A stretch of 64,000 bases of DNA from Acutalibacter sp. GTDB taxonomy: Bacteria; Bacillota; Clostridia; Oscillospirales; Acutalibacteraceae. This document shows positions 13,858 to 22,582 of this stretch, one piece after another. The position numbers and the translations under genes were made by a program. The DNA lies in assembly GCA_020025775.1 (NCBI GenBank), contig JAHHRN010000008.1, positions 40,469 through 104,468 on the forward strand, in the 5' to 3' direction. The notes beneath the pieces are model-generated. The model searched no databases and was not told the DNA's origin. It worked only from the letters and a program-made list of their open reading frames with translations. Each line of letters opens with the position of its first letter. The first letter of the stretch is position 1.

Positions 13858-16488
13858 TTATTTCTCGTCCTTGATTGCTGCCTGTGCTGCTGCAAGACGT
13901 GCAATCGGAACACGGAACGGGGAGCAGGAAACGTAGTCAAGACCGATTTCGTGGCAGAACTCAACGGAAACCGGGTCACCGCCGTGCTCACCGCAGATAC
14001 CGCAGTGAAGCTTGCCGTTAACGGGTTTGCCGAGTTCGAGAGCCATCTTCATGAGCTTGCCAACGCCGTTCTGGTCGAGCTTTGCGAAGGGATCAGCTTC
14101 ATAAATCTTGCTGTCATAGTAAGCGGAAAGGAACTTACCAGCGTCGTCACGGCTGAAGCCGAAGGTCATCTGGGTAAGGTCGTTTGTGCCGAAGCAGAAG
14201 AAGTCAGCTTCCTTAGCGATTTCGTCTGCGGTAAGGCATGCACGCGGGATTTCCATCATGGTACCAACTTCGTACTTGAGGTCGATGCCTGCTGCTGCGA
14301 TTTCAGCATCAGCGGTTTCAACAACAACGTTCTTAACGAACTTGAATTCCTTAACTTCGCCAACGAGCGGAATCATGATTTCCGGAACGATGTTCCAATC
14401 CGGATGCTTCTTCTGAACGTTGATAGCTGCGCGGATAACAGCGGTTGTCTGCATCTTTGCGATTTCCGGATAAGTTACGGTAAGACGGCAGCCACGGTGA
14501 CCCATCATCGGGTTGAATTCGTGGAGGCCAGCAATGATAGCCTTGATGTCAGCAACGGATTTGCCCTGAGCATCTGCAAGAGCCTTAATGTCATCTTCTT
14601 CAGTGGGAACGAACTCATGAAGAGGCGGATCAAGGAAGCGGATAGTAACTGCGTTGCCTTCGAGAGCTTCGTAGAGAGCTTCGAAGTCGCCCTGCTGATA
14701 AGGAAGAATCTTAGCAAGAGCTGCTTCTCTTTCTTCGATGGTGTCAGCACAAATCATCTCACGGAAGGGAGCGATTCTGCTCTCTTCGAAGAACATGTGC
14801 TCTGTACGGCAGAGGCCGATGCCTTCTGCGCCGAGTTCGCGAGCTTTGATAGCGTCACGAGGAGTATCAGCATTGGTACGAACCTTAAGAGTTCTGTACT
14901 TGTCAGCCCAAGCCATGATTCTGCCGAATTCGCCAGCGATTTCAGCGTCAACGGTCGGGATGATGCCGTCATAAATGTTACCGGTAGAACCGTCGATGGA
15001 GATGTAGTCGCCTTCGGTGAAGGTCTTGCCAGCAAGTTCAAACTTCTTGTTTGCTTCATCCATCTTGATGTCGCCGCAGCCGGATACACAGCAAGTACCC
15101 ATACCACGAGCAACAACAGCTGCGTGAGAAGTCATACCACCACGAACGGTGAGGATGCCCTGAGCAGCCTTCATGCCGGTGATGTCTTCGGGAGAAGTTT
15201 CAAGACGAACAAGAACAACCTTTTCGCCTTTTTCGTTCCATGCAACAGCGTCGTCAGCGTTGAATACGATCTTACCACAAGCAGCACCAGGAGATGCGCC
15301 GAGGCCCTTACCAGCCGGAACAGCCTTCTTAAGAGCAGCGGTATCGAACTGCGGGTGAAGAAGGGTGTCGAGGTTTCTCGGGTCGATCATAGCAACTGCC
15401 TGCTTTTCATCGATCATGCCTTCGTCAACGAGGTCGCAAGCGATCTTGAGAGCTGCCTTAGCGGTTCTCTTACCATTTCTGGTCTGGAGCATGTAGAGCT
15501 TACCAGCTTCAACTGTGAACTCCATGTCCTGCATGTCTCTGTAGTGGTCTTCAAGGGTTGCGCAAACCTTCTGGAAGTCTGCGAAAGCCTGCGGGAATTC
15601 CTGTTCCATCTGAGCGATGGGCATGGGAGTACGAACGCCAGCAACAACGTCTTCGCCCTGTGCGTTCTTTAAGAACTCACCCATAAGGCCCTTTTCACCG
15701 GTTGCGGGGTCACGAGTAAATGCAACACCAGTACCGCAATCGTCGCCCATGTTACCGAATGCCATCATCTGAACGTTAACAGCGGTACCCCAGGAGTACG
15801 GAATATCGTTGTCACGACGGTAAACGTTAGCACGCGGGTTGTCCCAAGAACGGAAAACAGCTTCGATAGCGCCCATGAGCTGTTCCTTAGGATCAGTCGG
15901 GAAATCTACGCCGATTTTGCTCTTGTATTCAGCCTTGAACTGACCTGCGAGTTCTTTAAGATCCTCAGCGGTGAGTTCAACGTCCTGCTGAACGCCACGG
16001 TCAGCTTTCATCTTGTCGATGAGTTCCTCGAAGTACTTCTTACCAACTTCCATAACAACGTCGGAGTACATCTGGATAAATCTTCTGTAGCAGTCCCAAG
16101 CCCAACGCGGGTTGCCGGACTTAGCGGAAATAGCCTCAACAACGTCTTCGTTAAGACCAAGGTTTAAGATGGTGTCCATCATACCGGGCATAGATGCTCT
16201 AGCGCCGGAACGAACGGAAACGAGAAGCGGATTTTCCTTATCGCCGAACTTTTTGCCGGTGATGCCTTCCATCTTCTCAATATATTCCATGATTTCTGCC
16301 TGAATATCAGCATTGATTTTCTTGCCATCCTCATAGTACTGTGTGCAAGCTTCGGTTGTGATGGTGAAGCCCTGCGGAACCGGAAGGCCAAGACCGGTCA
16401 TTTCAGCGAGGTTTGCACCTTTACCGCCGAGAAGGTTACGCATGTCTTTGTTGCCTTCAGAGAACAAATAGACGAACTTTTTGCTCAT
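13858..16488 (-). CDS. ppdK: pyruvate, phosphate dikinase
   Basis: PPDK interconverts pyruvate, ATP and Pi with phosphoenolpyruvate, AMP and PPi. In anaerobes it often runs glycolytically with PPi or makes PEP for gluconeogenesis. The full 876 residues are present: an N-terminal ATP-grasp domain (KFVYLFSEG, LLGGKGANLAEMTGLGLPVP), the swivelling phosphohistidine domain with catalytic His455 in GGMTSHAAVVARG, and the C-terminal PEP/pyruvate TIM barrel ending in the active-site Cys motif HCGICGEHGGDP. The coding sequence is strongly codon-biased, as expected for high expression. It is monocistronic, with an extended -10 promoter, a leader hairpin and a bidirectional terminator. A 661-codon antisense frame is a by-product of this bias. 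Confidence 0.98.
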   Translation of the reverse strand: MSKKFVYLFSEGNKDMRNLLGGKGANLAEMTGLGLPVPQGFTITTEACTQYYEDGKKINADIQAEIMEYIEKMEGITGKKFGDKENPLLVSVRSGARASMPGMMDTILNLGLNEDVVEAISAKSGNPRWAWDCYRRFIQMYSDVVMEVGKKYFEELIDKMKADRGVQQDVELTAEDLKELAGQFKAEYKSKIGVDFPTDPKEQLMGAIEAVFRSWDNPRANVYRRDNDIPYSWGTAVNVQMMAFGNMGDDCGTGVAFTRDPATGEKGLMGEFLKNAQGEDVVAGVRTPMPIAQMEQEFPQAFADFQKVCATLEDHYRDMQDMEFTVEAGKLYMLQTRNGKRTAKAALKIACDLVDEGMIDEKQAVAMIDPRNLDTLLHPQFDTAALKKAVPAGKGLGASPGAACGKIVFNADDAVAWNEKGEKVVLVRLETSPEDITGMKAAQGILTVRGGMTSHAAVVARGMGTCCVSGCGDIKMDEANKKFELAGKTFTEGDYISIDGSTGNIYDGIIPTVDAEIAGEFGRIMAWADKYRTLKVRTNADTPRDAIKARELGAEGIGLCRTEHMFFEESRIAPFREMICADTIEEREAALAKILPYQQGDFEALYEALEGNAVTIRFLDPPLHEFVPTEEDDIKALADAQGKSVADIKAIIAGLHEFNPMMGHRGCRLTVTYPEIAKMQTTAVIRAAINVQKKHPDWNIVPEIMIPLVGEVKEFKFVKNVVVETADAEIAAAGIDLKYEVGTMMEIPRACLTADEIAKEADFFCFGTNDLTQMTFGFSRDDAGKFLSAYYDSKIYEADPFAKLDQNGVGKLMKMALELGKPVNGKLHCGICGEHGGDPVSVEFCHEIGLDYVSCSPFRVPIARLAAAQAAIKDEK

Positions 16489-16524
16489 TTCTGATTACCT
16501 CCAAAAATTTTAAGTTTTATTGGT

Positions 16525-16554
16525 TGTCCGAAAAACGAGAGGTTTTTCGGGACA
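16525..16554 (-). promoter_or_regulatory. 5' leader hairpin of ppdK mRNA
   Basis: Arms 16542-16554 and 16525-16536 pair over 12 bp with a single bulged C in the ppdK leader, between promoter and ribosome site. It may protect the mRNA 5' end or mark a regulatory leader. Confidence 0.5.
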
Positions 16555-16570
16555 CAATTAACCGATAGCT

Positions 16571-16579
16571 ATTATAACA
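16571..16579 (-). promoter_or_regulatory. extended -10 promoter of ppdK
   Basis: The minus strand reads TGT-TATAAT, a perfect extended -10, about 85 bases before the ppdK start. The -35 region is poor, as is common with extended -10 sites. Confidence 0.65.
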
Positions 16580-16723
16580 GATATTTTTTTCAAATACCAT
16601 AGTTTTCTGTGATTTTTTAAAAGTTTCGGCAGTATTTTGAAACTCTAAAACATTTTTTGAACATTTTATAGGATTTTGCACAATAGACCGTTACTTTCCT
16701 TGGCAATTTTTCAAAAATTATTG

Positions 16724-16756
16724 CAAAAAAAGCCCTCTCCGCAAACGGGAGAGGGC
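16724..16756 (-). terminator. terminator of the GH110-DUF951-prfA-rsmA-TSCPD operon
   Basis: A stem of about 10 bp with one bulge (16732-16756) is followed on the minus strand by a seven-T run. It lies 14 bases after the TSCPD stop codon. Confidence 0.88.
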
Positions 16757-16769
16757 AAATATCGTTTCT

Positions 16770-17036
16770 TTATTCTTCTTCGGTTTCTTCCGCTTCCTTG
16801 GCTTCGCTCAGGGCGATAGAAAGCTGGTCGGGGCAGGAGGTCATTTTAAAGCCGCAGCGGATGCCCTGTAAATCGGCGATAACTTCATCGACATTTCTGC
16901 CGGCAACGAGGGCACAAATGCCTTTCTGGTTGCCGTCGCAGCCACCGTAAAATTTTACGGACTGAATGGTGTCGCCGTCGAGTTCTACTTCAATTTTGCG
17001 GGAACATGTGCCGTGGCAGGTGTGTGTATAAATCAT
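16770..17036 (-). CDS. TSCPD domain protein (TIGR03905 type)
   Basis: This 88-residue cysteine-rich protein has the TSCPD domain also seen at the C-terminus of some ribonucleotide reductases. Visible Cys motifs are THTCHGTCS, GGCDGNQKG and GFKMTSCPDQLS. Its role is unknown; the cysteines suggest metal binding. The start at 17036 is supported by AAGGAGAC 7-8 bases upstream and by the standard family N-terminus MIYTHTCHG. It follows rsmA with only one base between, and its C-terminal tail is almost all Glu, Ala and Lys. It is the last gene of the operon. Confidence 0.88.
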   Translation of the reverse strand: MIYTHTCHGTCSRKIEVELDGDTIQSVKFYGGCDGNQKGICALVAGRNVDEVIADLQGIRCGFKMTSCPDQLSIALSEAKEAEETEEE

Positions 17037-17037
17037 T

Positions 17038-17916
17038 TTAATTTGTCTCCTTTTGTTTCGTATAAAGTGTATCGGAAAGCGCGCAAAGCTCCTCCATAGA
17101 AAGCTGCTCTGCACGGACAGTTTCGGAAAGACCGAGAGAAGTGAGTGCTTCTTTCACTGTGTCCTTAGAAAGCCCAAGTCCCGAAGCAATGCCGTTGACG
17201 GCGGTTTTTCTTCTCTGTGAAAAGGCGGCTTTCAAAAGCGCAAAGAAATACTTTTCACTTATGGGGGTGATGAGCGGTGTTTCACGCGGAATAAGGCGCA
17301 AAACTGCACTGTCTACCTTCGGCGCAGGATAGAAAGAATCCCGCATCACACCGAACAGAATTTCACTTTCGGCATAGTAGTTTGTCGCCGCGGTAACCGC
17401 ACCGGCACTTCTAGAGCCGATAGGCGCAGAAAAACGCTCTGCCGTCTCTTTTTGGAGCATGACGACAATTTGCGACAGGGGCAACTTTTCTTCTAACAGG
17501 CGCATGAGAATCGGCGAGGTGATGTAGTAGGGGAGATTCGCGCAGAACGATACCTTGCGGCAATCGGCGAATTTCTCCTCGATAAGTGCCTGAAGGTCAA
17601 TTTTCATGGCGTCCGCCTCAACGATTTCTACATTGTCGAAATCCTCAAGGGTTTTGGCAAGCAGGGGCGGTAAACGGTGGTCCAATTCGATGCTGACTAC
17701 TTTTTTCGCACGCTTGGCAAGCTCGGCGGTCAATACGCCGACACCGGGGCCGACTTCTAATACGCCGTCTTCCTCACTTTCGATGGCTTCCTCTGCCATG
17801 CGCGGGCAAACGCTTGCATCAATTAGGAAGTTCTGCCCGAGAGCTTTCGAAAAGGAAAAGCCGTGCTTGGAAAGTAAGTTTTTAATGGTTGTATAGTCTG
17901 AAAGATTATAAAGCAT
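17038..17916 (-). CDS. rsmA: 16S rRNA (adenine1518/1519-N6)-dimethyltransferase
   Basis: RsmA (KsgA) dimethylates two adjacent adenines in helix 45 of 16S rRNA, a late checkpoint of small-subunit assembly. The 292-residue protein shows the family start FSFSKALGQNFLID, the SAM motif EVGPGVGVLTAEL, the acidic loop VEADAMKID, and the catalytic motif NLPYYITSPIL. It lies 5 bases after prfA, in a translation-related operon. Confidence 0.97.
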   Translation of the reverse strand: MLYNLSDYTTIKNLLSKHGFSFSKALGQNFLIDASVCPRMAEEAIESEEDGVLEVGPGVGVLTAELAKRAKKVVSIELDHRLPPLLAKTLEDFDNVEIVEADAMKIDLQALIEEKFADCRKVSFCANLPYYITSPILMRLLEEKLPLSQIVVMLQKETAERFSAPIGSRSAGAVTAATNYYAESEILFGVMRDSFYPAPKVDSAVLRLIPRETPLITPISEKYFFALLKAAFSQRRKTAVNGIASGLGLSKDTVKEALTSLGLSETVRAEQLSMEELCALSDTLYTKQKETN

Positions 17917-17921
17917 AGTGT

Positions 17922-18998
17922 TTAGTCTTCGCTTTCTGCCTTGAGCTTTTCAGCTGTATCGGCGGTGATTAAAGCGTCGATGATTTCATCCAAATCACCG
18001 TTCAAAATCTGCTCGATTTTGTAAAGGGTCAAGCCGATGCGGTGGTCGGAAACACGACCCTGCGGATAGTTGTAGGTACGAATACGCTCACTGCGGTCAC
18101 CTGTACCGACCTGACTGCGGCGCTCGCCTGCAATTTCGGCATCCTTTTTCGCTTTTTCAATATCATAAAGGCGGGCACGAAGTACCTTTAATGCCTTGTC
18201 TTTGTTCTTATATTGGCTACGCTCGTCCTGGCACTCAACAACCATGCCGGTGGGAATGTGTGTTACGCGGATTGCGGAAGAGGTCTTATTAACCTTCTGA
18301 CCGCCCGCGCCGCTGGAACGGAACACGTCAATTTGCAAATCGGCAGGGTCTAATTCAAATTCCACTTCCTCGGCTTCCGGCATAACTGCAACGGTTGCGG
18401 TAGAGGTGTGAATTCTGCCCTGGCTTTCGGTTTCGGGTACGCGCTGTACACGGTGCACGCCGCTTTCAAATTTGAAACGGGAATATGCACCCTCGCCCTC
18501 GACCATGAAGCTGATTTCCTTAAAGCCACCGAGTTCGGTTTCGTTGGCATTTACGATTTCAATCTTATAGCCCTTGGCTTCGGCATACATACTGTACATA
18601 CGGAACAGGGAAGCTGCAAACAGAGCCGCTTCCTCGCCGCCTGCGCCGCCGCGGATTTCGATAACGACGTTCTTGTCATCATTCGGGTCACGCGGTAAGA
18701 GCATGACTTTTAATTCTTCCTGAATGGCTTCCAACTTCGCGTTGGTTTCGTTCCATTCTTCTTGCGCCATTTCGCGAAGCTCTGCATCCTCGCTCGAATC
18801 GTTAAAGAGGGCAAAAGCTTCTTCGTTTTGGGCTTTTACACTTTTATATTCTCTGAATTTTTCAACGACAGGCTCTAACTGCTTGGCTTCTTTCATAAGC
18901 TTCGCGTAGTTTTCTTGGTCATTGATGATATTGGGGTCACAAAGCTTTTCGTTTACAACGTCTAAGCGTTCTTCGATGCCCTCTAATTTCTCAATCAT
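17922..18998 (-). CDS. prfA: peptide chain release factor 1
   Basis: RF1 recognises UAA and UAG and releases the finished peptide. The 358-residue protein has the stop-codon recognition tripeptide P-x-T as Pro-Glu-Thr in RVPETESQGR, and the catalytic GGQ in SSGAGGQKVNKT, where the Gln reaches the peptidyl-transferase centre. The start codon overlaps the stop of the DUF951 gene by four bases (ATGA), so the pair is translationally coupled. Confidence 0.98.
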   Translation of the reverse strand: MIEKLEGIEERLDVVNEKLCDPNIINDQENYAKLMKEAKQLEPVVEKFREYKSVKAQNEEAFALFNDSSEDAELREMAQEEWNETNAKLEAIQEELKVMLLPRDPNDDKNVVIEIRGGAGGEEAALFAASLFRMYSMYAEAKGYKIEIVNANETELGGFKEISFMVEGEGAYSRFKFESGVHRVQRVPETESQGRIHTSTATVAVMPEAEEVEFELDPADLQIDVFRSSGAGGQKVNKTSSAIRVTHIPTGMVVECQDERSQYKNKDKALKVLRARLYDIEKAKKDAEIAGERRSQVGTGDRSERIRTYNYPQGRVSDHRIGLTLYKIEQILNGDLDEIIDALITADTAEKLKAESED

Positions 18999-19189
18999 TT
19001 TTCTTCCTCACTCGGTCTAATAATCTTTTTAATGTTTTTTTCCGCTTTGGGACGCGGCACCATAAATTCTCTGCCGCATTTTGTACAGCGCAGACGAAAA
19101 TCCATGCCGCTTCGAAGCACCTCAAAGGTCTTGTTTTTGCAGGGATGTTCTTTTTTCATTTCTAAAATATCGCCTACACGAACGTCCAT
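18995..19189 (-). CDS. DUF951 family small protein
   Basis: This 64-residue protein belongs to DUF951 (COG4481), which is common in Firmicutes and of unknown role. The core reads VRVGDILEMKKEHPCKNKTF, and CTKCGREFMVPR follows; the HPC and CTKC elements could bind a metal. The short basic C-terminus is variable. It sits 17 bases after the GH110 gene and overlaps prfA. Confidence 0.88.
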   Translation of the reverse strand: MDVRVGDILEMKKEHPCKNKTFEVLRSGMDFRLRCTKCGREFMVPRPKAEKNIKKIIRPSEEEK

Positions 19190-19206
19190 AGATTTCCCTC
19201 TTTTCT

Positions 19207-20967
19207 CTACTCTAAATCGGAATCCACACGGGTGCAGCCGTGAATGGAATACACAGACTTTTTAATGGGATTTTCTTTAATAATAGTATTATGGCGAATT
19301 GTTAAGCCGTCTACGCTTTCAATCACGAATGCCTTATCGTGGAACAGGTGAATTACGTTCTTTTCAATCGTAATGTTTTGATGCACAGGTGTCTTGGGGA
19401 GCTTGCCGCCTTTGACGACCGGGTGCACATAGACTGCCGGTGTATCCTTCCATTCTTTTTGACCGGATTCGCGAATATAAAATTCATTGTTGCAAATGGT
19501 CATATCGCGCACGGGGCCGGATTCATACCAATCGTTGGAGTCGTTGGAAATAAAGATGCACGCCATGGCGATGTTGTCAAAGAAATTGCGTTCAATGACG
19601 ACCTTCTTGCGTGTGGTGCAAAGAATACCACGGGTCGGAATGTGACGGAATACGCAGTCACGAATGGTAACTTCAGGGGTGTAAGTGACGTTTTCTGCTA
19701 CGTAGCGCGGCTCGCCGCCGACGGTGTCGGTCAGGGCTTTAGGCAGTACCTTGTCGAAGCGGACGGTCATGGATTTCAGGTTGTTGCCGTCCTCGCCCGG
19801 TGCACCGGCATAGGTGACGGTGTAGATTTCTTCTTTATCGTTTAAGGGACCTAAGGTGTCACGCTTATAGAACACAACCTCGTCGCCCACATGGAACTGC
19901 GGGAACCCGCCCTGCTGCTTGTGTACATAAGAAAGCACAGCGGTATGCTCGTCCAGACGTTTCTCCAAACGGGTGAATGTGCCGTGAATGTTAATCGGGT
20001 CATCGTGTGCATGTGAAAATTCGCAGTTCTCGATGAGAATTTTACCGCCGGCACCGGAAACGTGAATGAGGTCAGCGTAGCTGGTGCAATATCTGCCCTC
20101 ATCATCCGGAACAAAGCGACAGCCGGAAAAGGTTACATCCTTGCACATTTGGGTCAGCCAACCGAAGCCGTGCATATAGTGTGCGGTAACGCCGATAACG
20201 GAAATGTTTTGGCTTTCCCAGAAGAATGCACCGGCGGTCGGACGCTTTTTCGAAGCACAAAGCTGTGCAACCATGCCGTCCTTTTGCCAAACACGCGGTG
20301 TAAAGCCAAAGTAGAGAATCTTAAAGCTTTTTGCCGAAATCGGCTCTATGCGGCGGATTCTCTGAAAGGGGAATTCCGAGAATAAACGGCGTCTCTGTAT
20401 GCCGGATTTGGGGTCATAGCCCACGGTAGACCAGCTCTTATGGTTGTTATATTGCACGTAGTAGGGTTGCCCTGTATAGGGGCTCGTGCCGCAAGTCCAT
20501 TTTACGCGGTTGTTCTCCACGGCAAACGTACAGCCCTTGGCGGCTTCAAAGGTTACCGTGGTGGCGGTGTGGGATTTTACGGTAATCTGTGAGGTTGTGG
20601 GGCTTGCGAAGTCCCAGGAAAAATTCTTTAAAGCAATATTTTCAGAGCGTACAACACCGACAGCACACATATCACCGTGGAAAATCAGCTGCGCGTCCTG
20701 CCCTTCGAGGGTAAAGTCCTTTAAATCCTCTAAAAGCAGACCAAAGGTTTTTTTCGGGAATTCGGTACTGTCTGTATTCGAGGTGTGATATTCGCGAACC
20801 GGACAGTAATCCTTATAGATATGCAGTTCACTGTTCTTCGGTAAAAACAGCGTGCAAGGCTCGCCGGCTGTTCTTGCCGCCTCGAATGCCGCCTGGAAGG
20901 CACGCGCACAGTCCCCTGCTTTGGATTGGGTATCTGCCTTTAAAAATTCTTCTAAATAAAGCTCCAT
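19207..20967 (-). CDS. GH110-like glycosidase (alpha-1,3-galactosidase type), right-handed beta-helix
   Basis: This 586-residue protein looks like a member of glycoside hydrolase family 110, whose known enzymes remove terminal alpha-1,3-linked galactose (blood group B and linear alpha-Gal). The C-terminal two thirds are beta-helix coils of the pattern NISVIGVTAH, VTFSGCRF, ILIENCEFSHAHDDP. The catalytic Asp pair of the family is seen in AHDDPINIHG, and an upstream Asp in YADLIHVSG. No signal peptide is visible, so it probably acts inside on imported oligosaccharides. It heads the operon containing DUF951, prfA and rsmA, an odd partner for translation genes. Specificity is inferred from family. 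Confidence 0.75.
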   Translation of the reverse strand: MELYLEEFLKADTQSKAGDCARAFQAAFEAARTAGEPCTLFLPKNSELHIYKDYCPVREYHTSNTDSTEFPKKTFGLLLEDLKDFTLEGQDAQLIFHGDMCAVGVVRSENIALKNFSWDFASPTTSQITVKSHTATTVTFEAAKGCTFAVENNRVKWTCGTSPYTGQPYYVQYNNHKSWSTVGYDPKSGIQRRRLFSEFPFQRIRRIEPISAKSFKILYFGFTPRVWQKDGMVAQLCASKKRPTAGAFFWESQNISVIGVTAHYMHGFGWLTQMCKDVTFSGCRFVPDDEGRYCTSYADLIHVSGAGGKILIENCEFSHAHDDPINIHGTFTRLEKRLDEHTAVLSYVHKQQGGFPQFHVGDEVVFYKRDTLGPLNDKEEIYTVTYAGAPGEDGNNLKSMTVRFDKVLPKALTDTVGGEPRYVAENVTYTPEVTIRDCVFRHIPTRGILCTTRKKVVIERNFFDNIAMACIFISNDSNDWYESGPVRDMTICNNEFYIRESGQKEWKDTPAVYVHPVVKGGKLPKTPVHQNITIEKNVIHLFHDKAFVIESVDGLTIRHNTIIKENPIKKSVYSIHGCTRVDSDLE

Positions 20968-21003
20968 AATTGCACCGCCTAAACGATAATTTTAACTTAA
21001 CCT

Positions 21004-21040
21004 TAAAAACAGCGCACCAAAAAATGGATACGCTGTTTTG
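21004..21040 (-). terminator. terminator of the Nudix/export-protein operon
   Basis: AAAACAGCG (21006-21014) pairs with CGCTGTTTT (21031-21039), and the minus strand continues into T residues. It separates the export-type gene from the GH110 gene. Confidence 0.72.
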
Positions 21041-21048
21041 TTCTTTGT

Positions 21049-21537
21049 TTAAAAAATGCCGTAAGTGAAGAAGGACATAATCAGTCCCGCAATAAATACA
21101 CCGAGGGTGATAATCGGAAGCGCACGCTTGGTGGGAATATCCAAAAGTGCCGCCATGAGCGCACCTGTCCAGCCACCTGTGCCGGGGAGGGGAATCGCTA
21201 CGAATAAAAGCAGACCCCAGGATTTATAACGCAGAATTTTATCTTTGTTCTTTTCGGTTTTCGCTTCCAAGCGCACAATGATTTTCTGGAAAAACGGATA
21301 TTTGCGCAGAAAAGAGAAAATCTTTTTTATAAACAGTAAAATGAACGGAATGGGCACCATGTTGCCGATAAAGCAAATGATAAACGCACGCAAAAACGGC
21401 ACGCCCAAAAGTCTTGCTGCAATCATACCGCCACGCAATTCTAAAATCGGTAAAAGAGAAACAATAAAAATTGTAATCTCAGGCGGGAATTTGTCTTGGA
21501 AAAAGACGACAAGGGTTTGTGCAAGAGATTCAGCCAT
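21049..21537 (-). CDS. small multidrug export family membrane protein (COG2426)
   Basis: This 162-residue membrane protein has about four helices and the family pattern LLPILELRGGMIAARLLG near the N-terminus, GNMVPIPFILLF, a Lys-rich cytoplasmic loop, and the re-entrant-like VAIPLPGTGGWTGAL. COG2426 (Sm_multidrug_ex) is named after a putative drug exporter, but transport has hardly been studied and a DedA-like role is also possible. It starts 19 bases after the Nudix gene and is probably cotranscribed. Confidence 0.85.
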   Translation of the reverse strand: MAESLAQTLVVFFQDKFPPEITIFIVSLLPILELRGGMIAARLLGVPFLRAFIICFIGNMVPIPFILLFIKKIFSFLRKYPFFQKIIVRLEAKTEKNKDKILRYKSWGLLLFVAIPLPGTGGWTGALMAALLDIPTKRALPIITLGVFIAGLIMSFFTYGIF

Positions 21538-21556
21538 ACAGAAACTCCTTTTTCAA

Positions 21557-22291
21557 TTAAAATAAGTTACGGTCCAACATGTAAGCTTTTGCGTTTTGCA
21601 AAATAATCTTATCATTCTCGTAATTGAGGGTTTTAAGGCAGGCGTCATAGCCAAGCCAGATATAATCCTCAATTTCAGAGGGTTGGATGATGGTTTGCGT
21701 ATCCTTCGTGGTTGCAAGATAAATCAAAACGGTTTTATCAATACGCCCTTGAATGGAATACTCGGATTTGCTCTTGAAATCTGGGAAAATAGAAATATGA
21801 ATACCGGTTTCTTCGAGAACCTCGCGCATCGCGGTTTCCTCGTCGGTTTCTCCATCTTCCACATGCCCTTTTGGGAAACCCCAATGTGTACTGCGCTTAT
21901 TTTTAATCAGGAGAAAGCGCTTCTCCTCGCCAATTTGACGGAACACGACTGCACCGCAGGAACGCTCATAAAAACAATCAATCGAAACACCTTTGCCCTT
22001 ATGCATAAAGGCAACAGCGGGTTTCACATCGTGAATAATGAAGCGTTTGGATTTCGGGGAAACGACCAAATACGTGGCGTGTTTTTGCTTATCTTTAATC
22101 ACAGCGATAACACGGCCGTCAAAATTACGAACGGGGTGATCCACCCCCATGATATAAGCTCCCTCTACAGGGGTCTTGGGCAAAAGCCCACTTTCTATAA
22201 CACCGTAATTGAGTTGGTATTTGGTACCCGATTCCCGATCGAAGCGGCCGATTGGCTTCGTGACGTGAACCCTAACAAATTTACCCAACAT
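21557..22291 (-). CDS. Nudix hydrolase with N-terminal inorganic-pyrophosphatase-like domain
   Basis: This is a two-part cytoplasmic protein of 244 residues. The N-terminal 70 or so (VHVTKPIGRFDRESG, LNYGVIESGLL, EGAYIMGVDHPV, GRVIAVI) resemble the beta-barrel core of family I inorganic pyrophosphatase but lack its acidic metal cluster. The C-terminal Nudix domain has a perfect box, GHVEDGETDEETAMREVLEE (about residues 142-161). Nudix enzymes cleave nucleoside diphosphates linked to another group, including dNTPs, NpnN and capped RNA; the substrate here is unknown. The ATG at 22291 is chosen; a TTG two codons upstream lies closer to the AGGAG site and is a real alternative. Confidence 0.87.
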   Translation of the reverse strand: MLGKFVRVHVTKPIGRFDRESGTKYQLNYGVIESGLLPKTPVEGAYIMGVDHPVRNFDGRVIAVIKDKQKHATYLVVSPKSKRFIIHDVKPAVAFMHKGKGVSIDCFYERSCGAVVFRQIGEEKRFLLIKNKRSTHWGFPKGHVEDGETDEETAMREVLEETGIHISIFPDFKSKSEYSIQGRIDKTVLIYLATTKDTQTIIQPSEIEDYIWLGYDACLKTLNYENDKIILQNAKAYMLDRNLF

Positions 22292-22379
22292 CTTCAATTT
22301 TGCTCCTAACCGGAATAAGGGACCTAAAAAAATAAAGTCCCCTTGCCCAAATTGCAATAAATACTAAAAACTAAATACT

Positions 22380-22408
22380 ATTATACCTTGAAAAACCTTT
22401 TGTTTCAA
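22380..22408 (-). promoter_or_regulatory. sigma-A promoter of the Nudix gene
   Basis: On the minus strand, -35 TTGAAA (22403-22408) and -10 TATAAT (22380-22385) are separated by 17 bases. Confidence 0.82.
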
Positions 22409-22479
22409 GAAAAATTTTGCAATTCGGTGGTCTTAGGTCATAGTTCACAAAAATAAGACGGGAAAGGAGAATTTTGTCA

Positions 22480-22508
22480 TTGAAATACAGGGTAAATTAT
22501 GCTATTAT
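22480..22508 (+). promoter_or_regulatory. sigma-A promoter of the repeat lipoprotein gene
   Basis: -35 TTGAAA (22480-22485) and -10 TATTAT (22503-22508) are separated by 17 bases, about 75 bases before the ATG. Confidence 0.75.
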
Positions 22509-22582
22509 TATTGTATATTTATAATTGGGCGCTAGGCGGACGAGCTTTGCTGCCCTTTGTCTGATCCTTAGGAGGAATCTGG

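Noticed and set aside
13687..15672. 661-codon open frame on the plus strand opposite ppdK
   Set aside because: It lies wholly antisense to a complete, highly codon-biased ppdK with all catalytic motifs. Its protein has no recognisable domain and a Ser/Asn/Val-rich composition typical of antisense frames of strong genes.
21596..22309. 237-codon plus-strand frame opposite the Nudix gene
   Set aside because: The minus strand has a perfect Nudix box and consensus promoter; this frame is its shadow.
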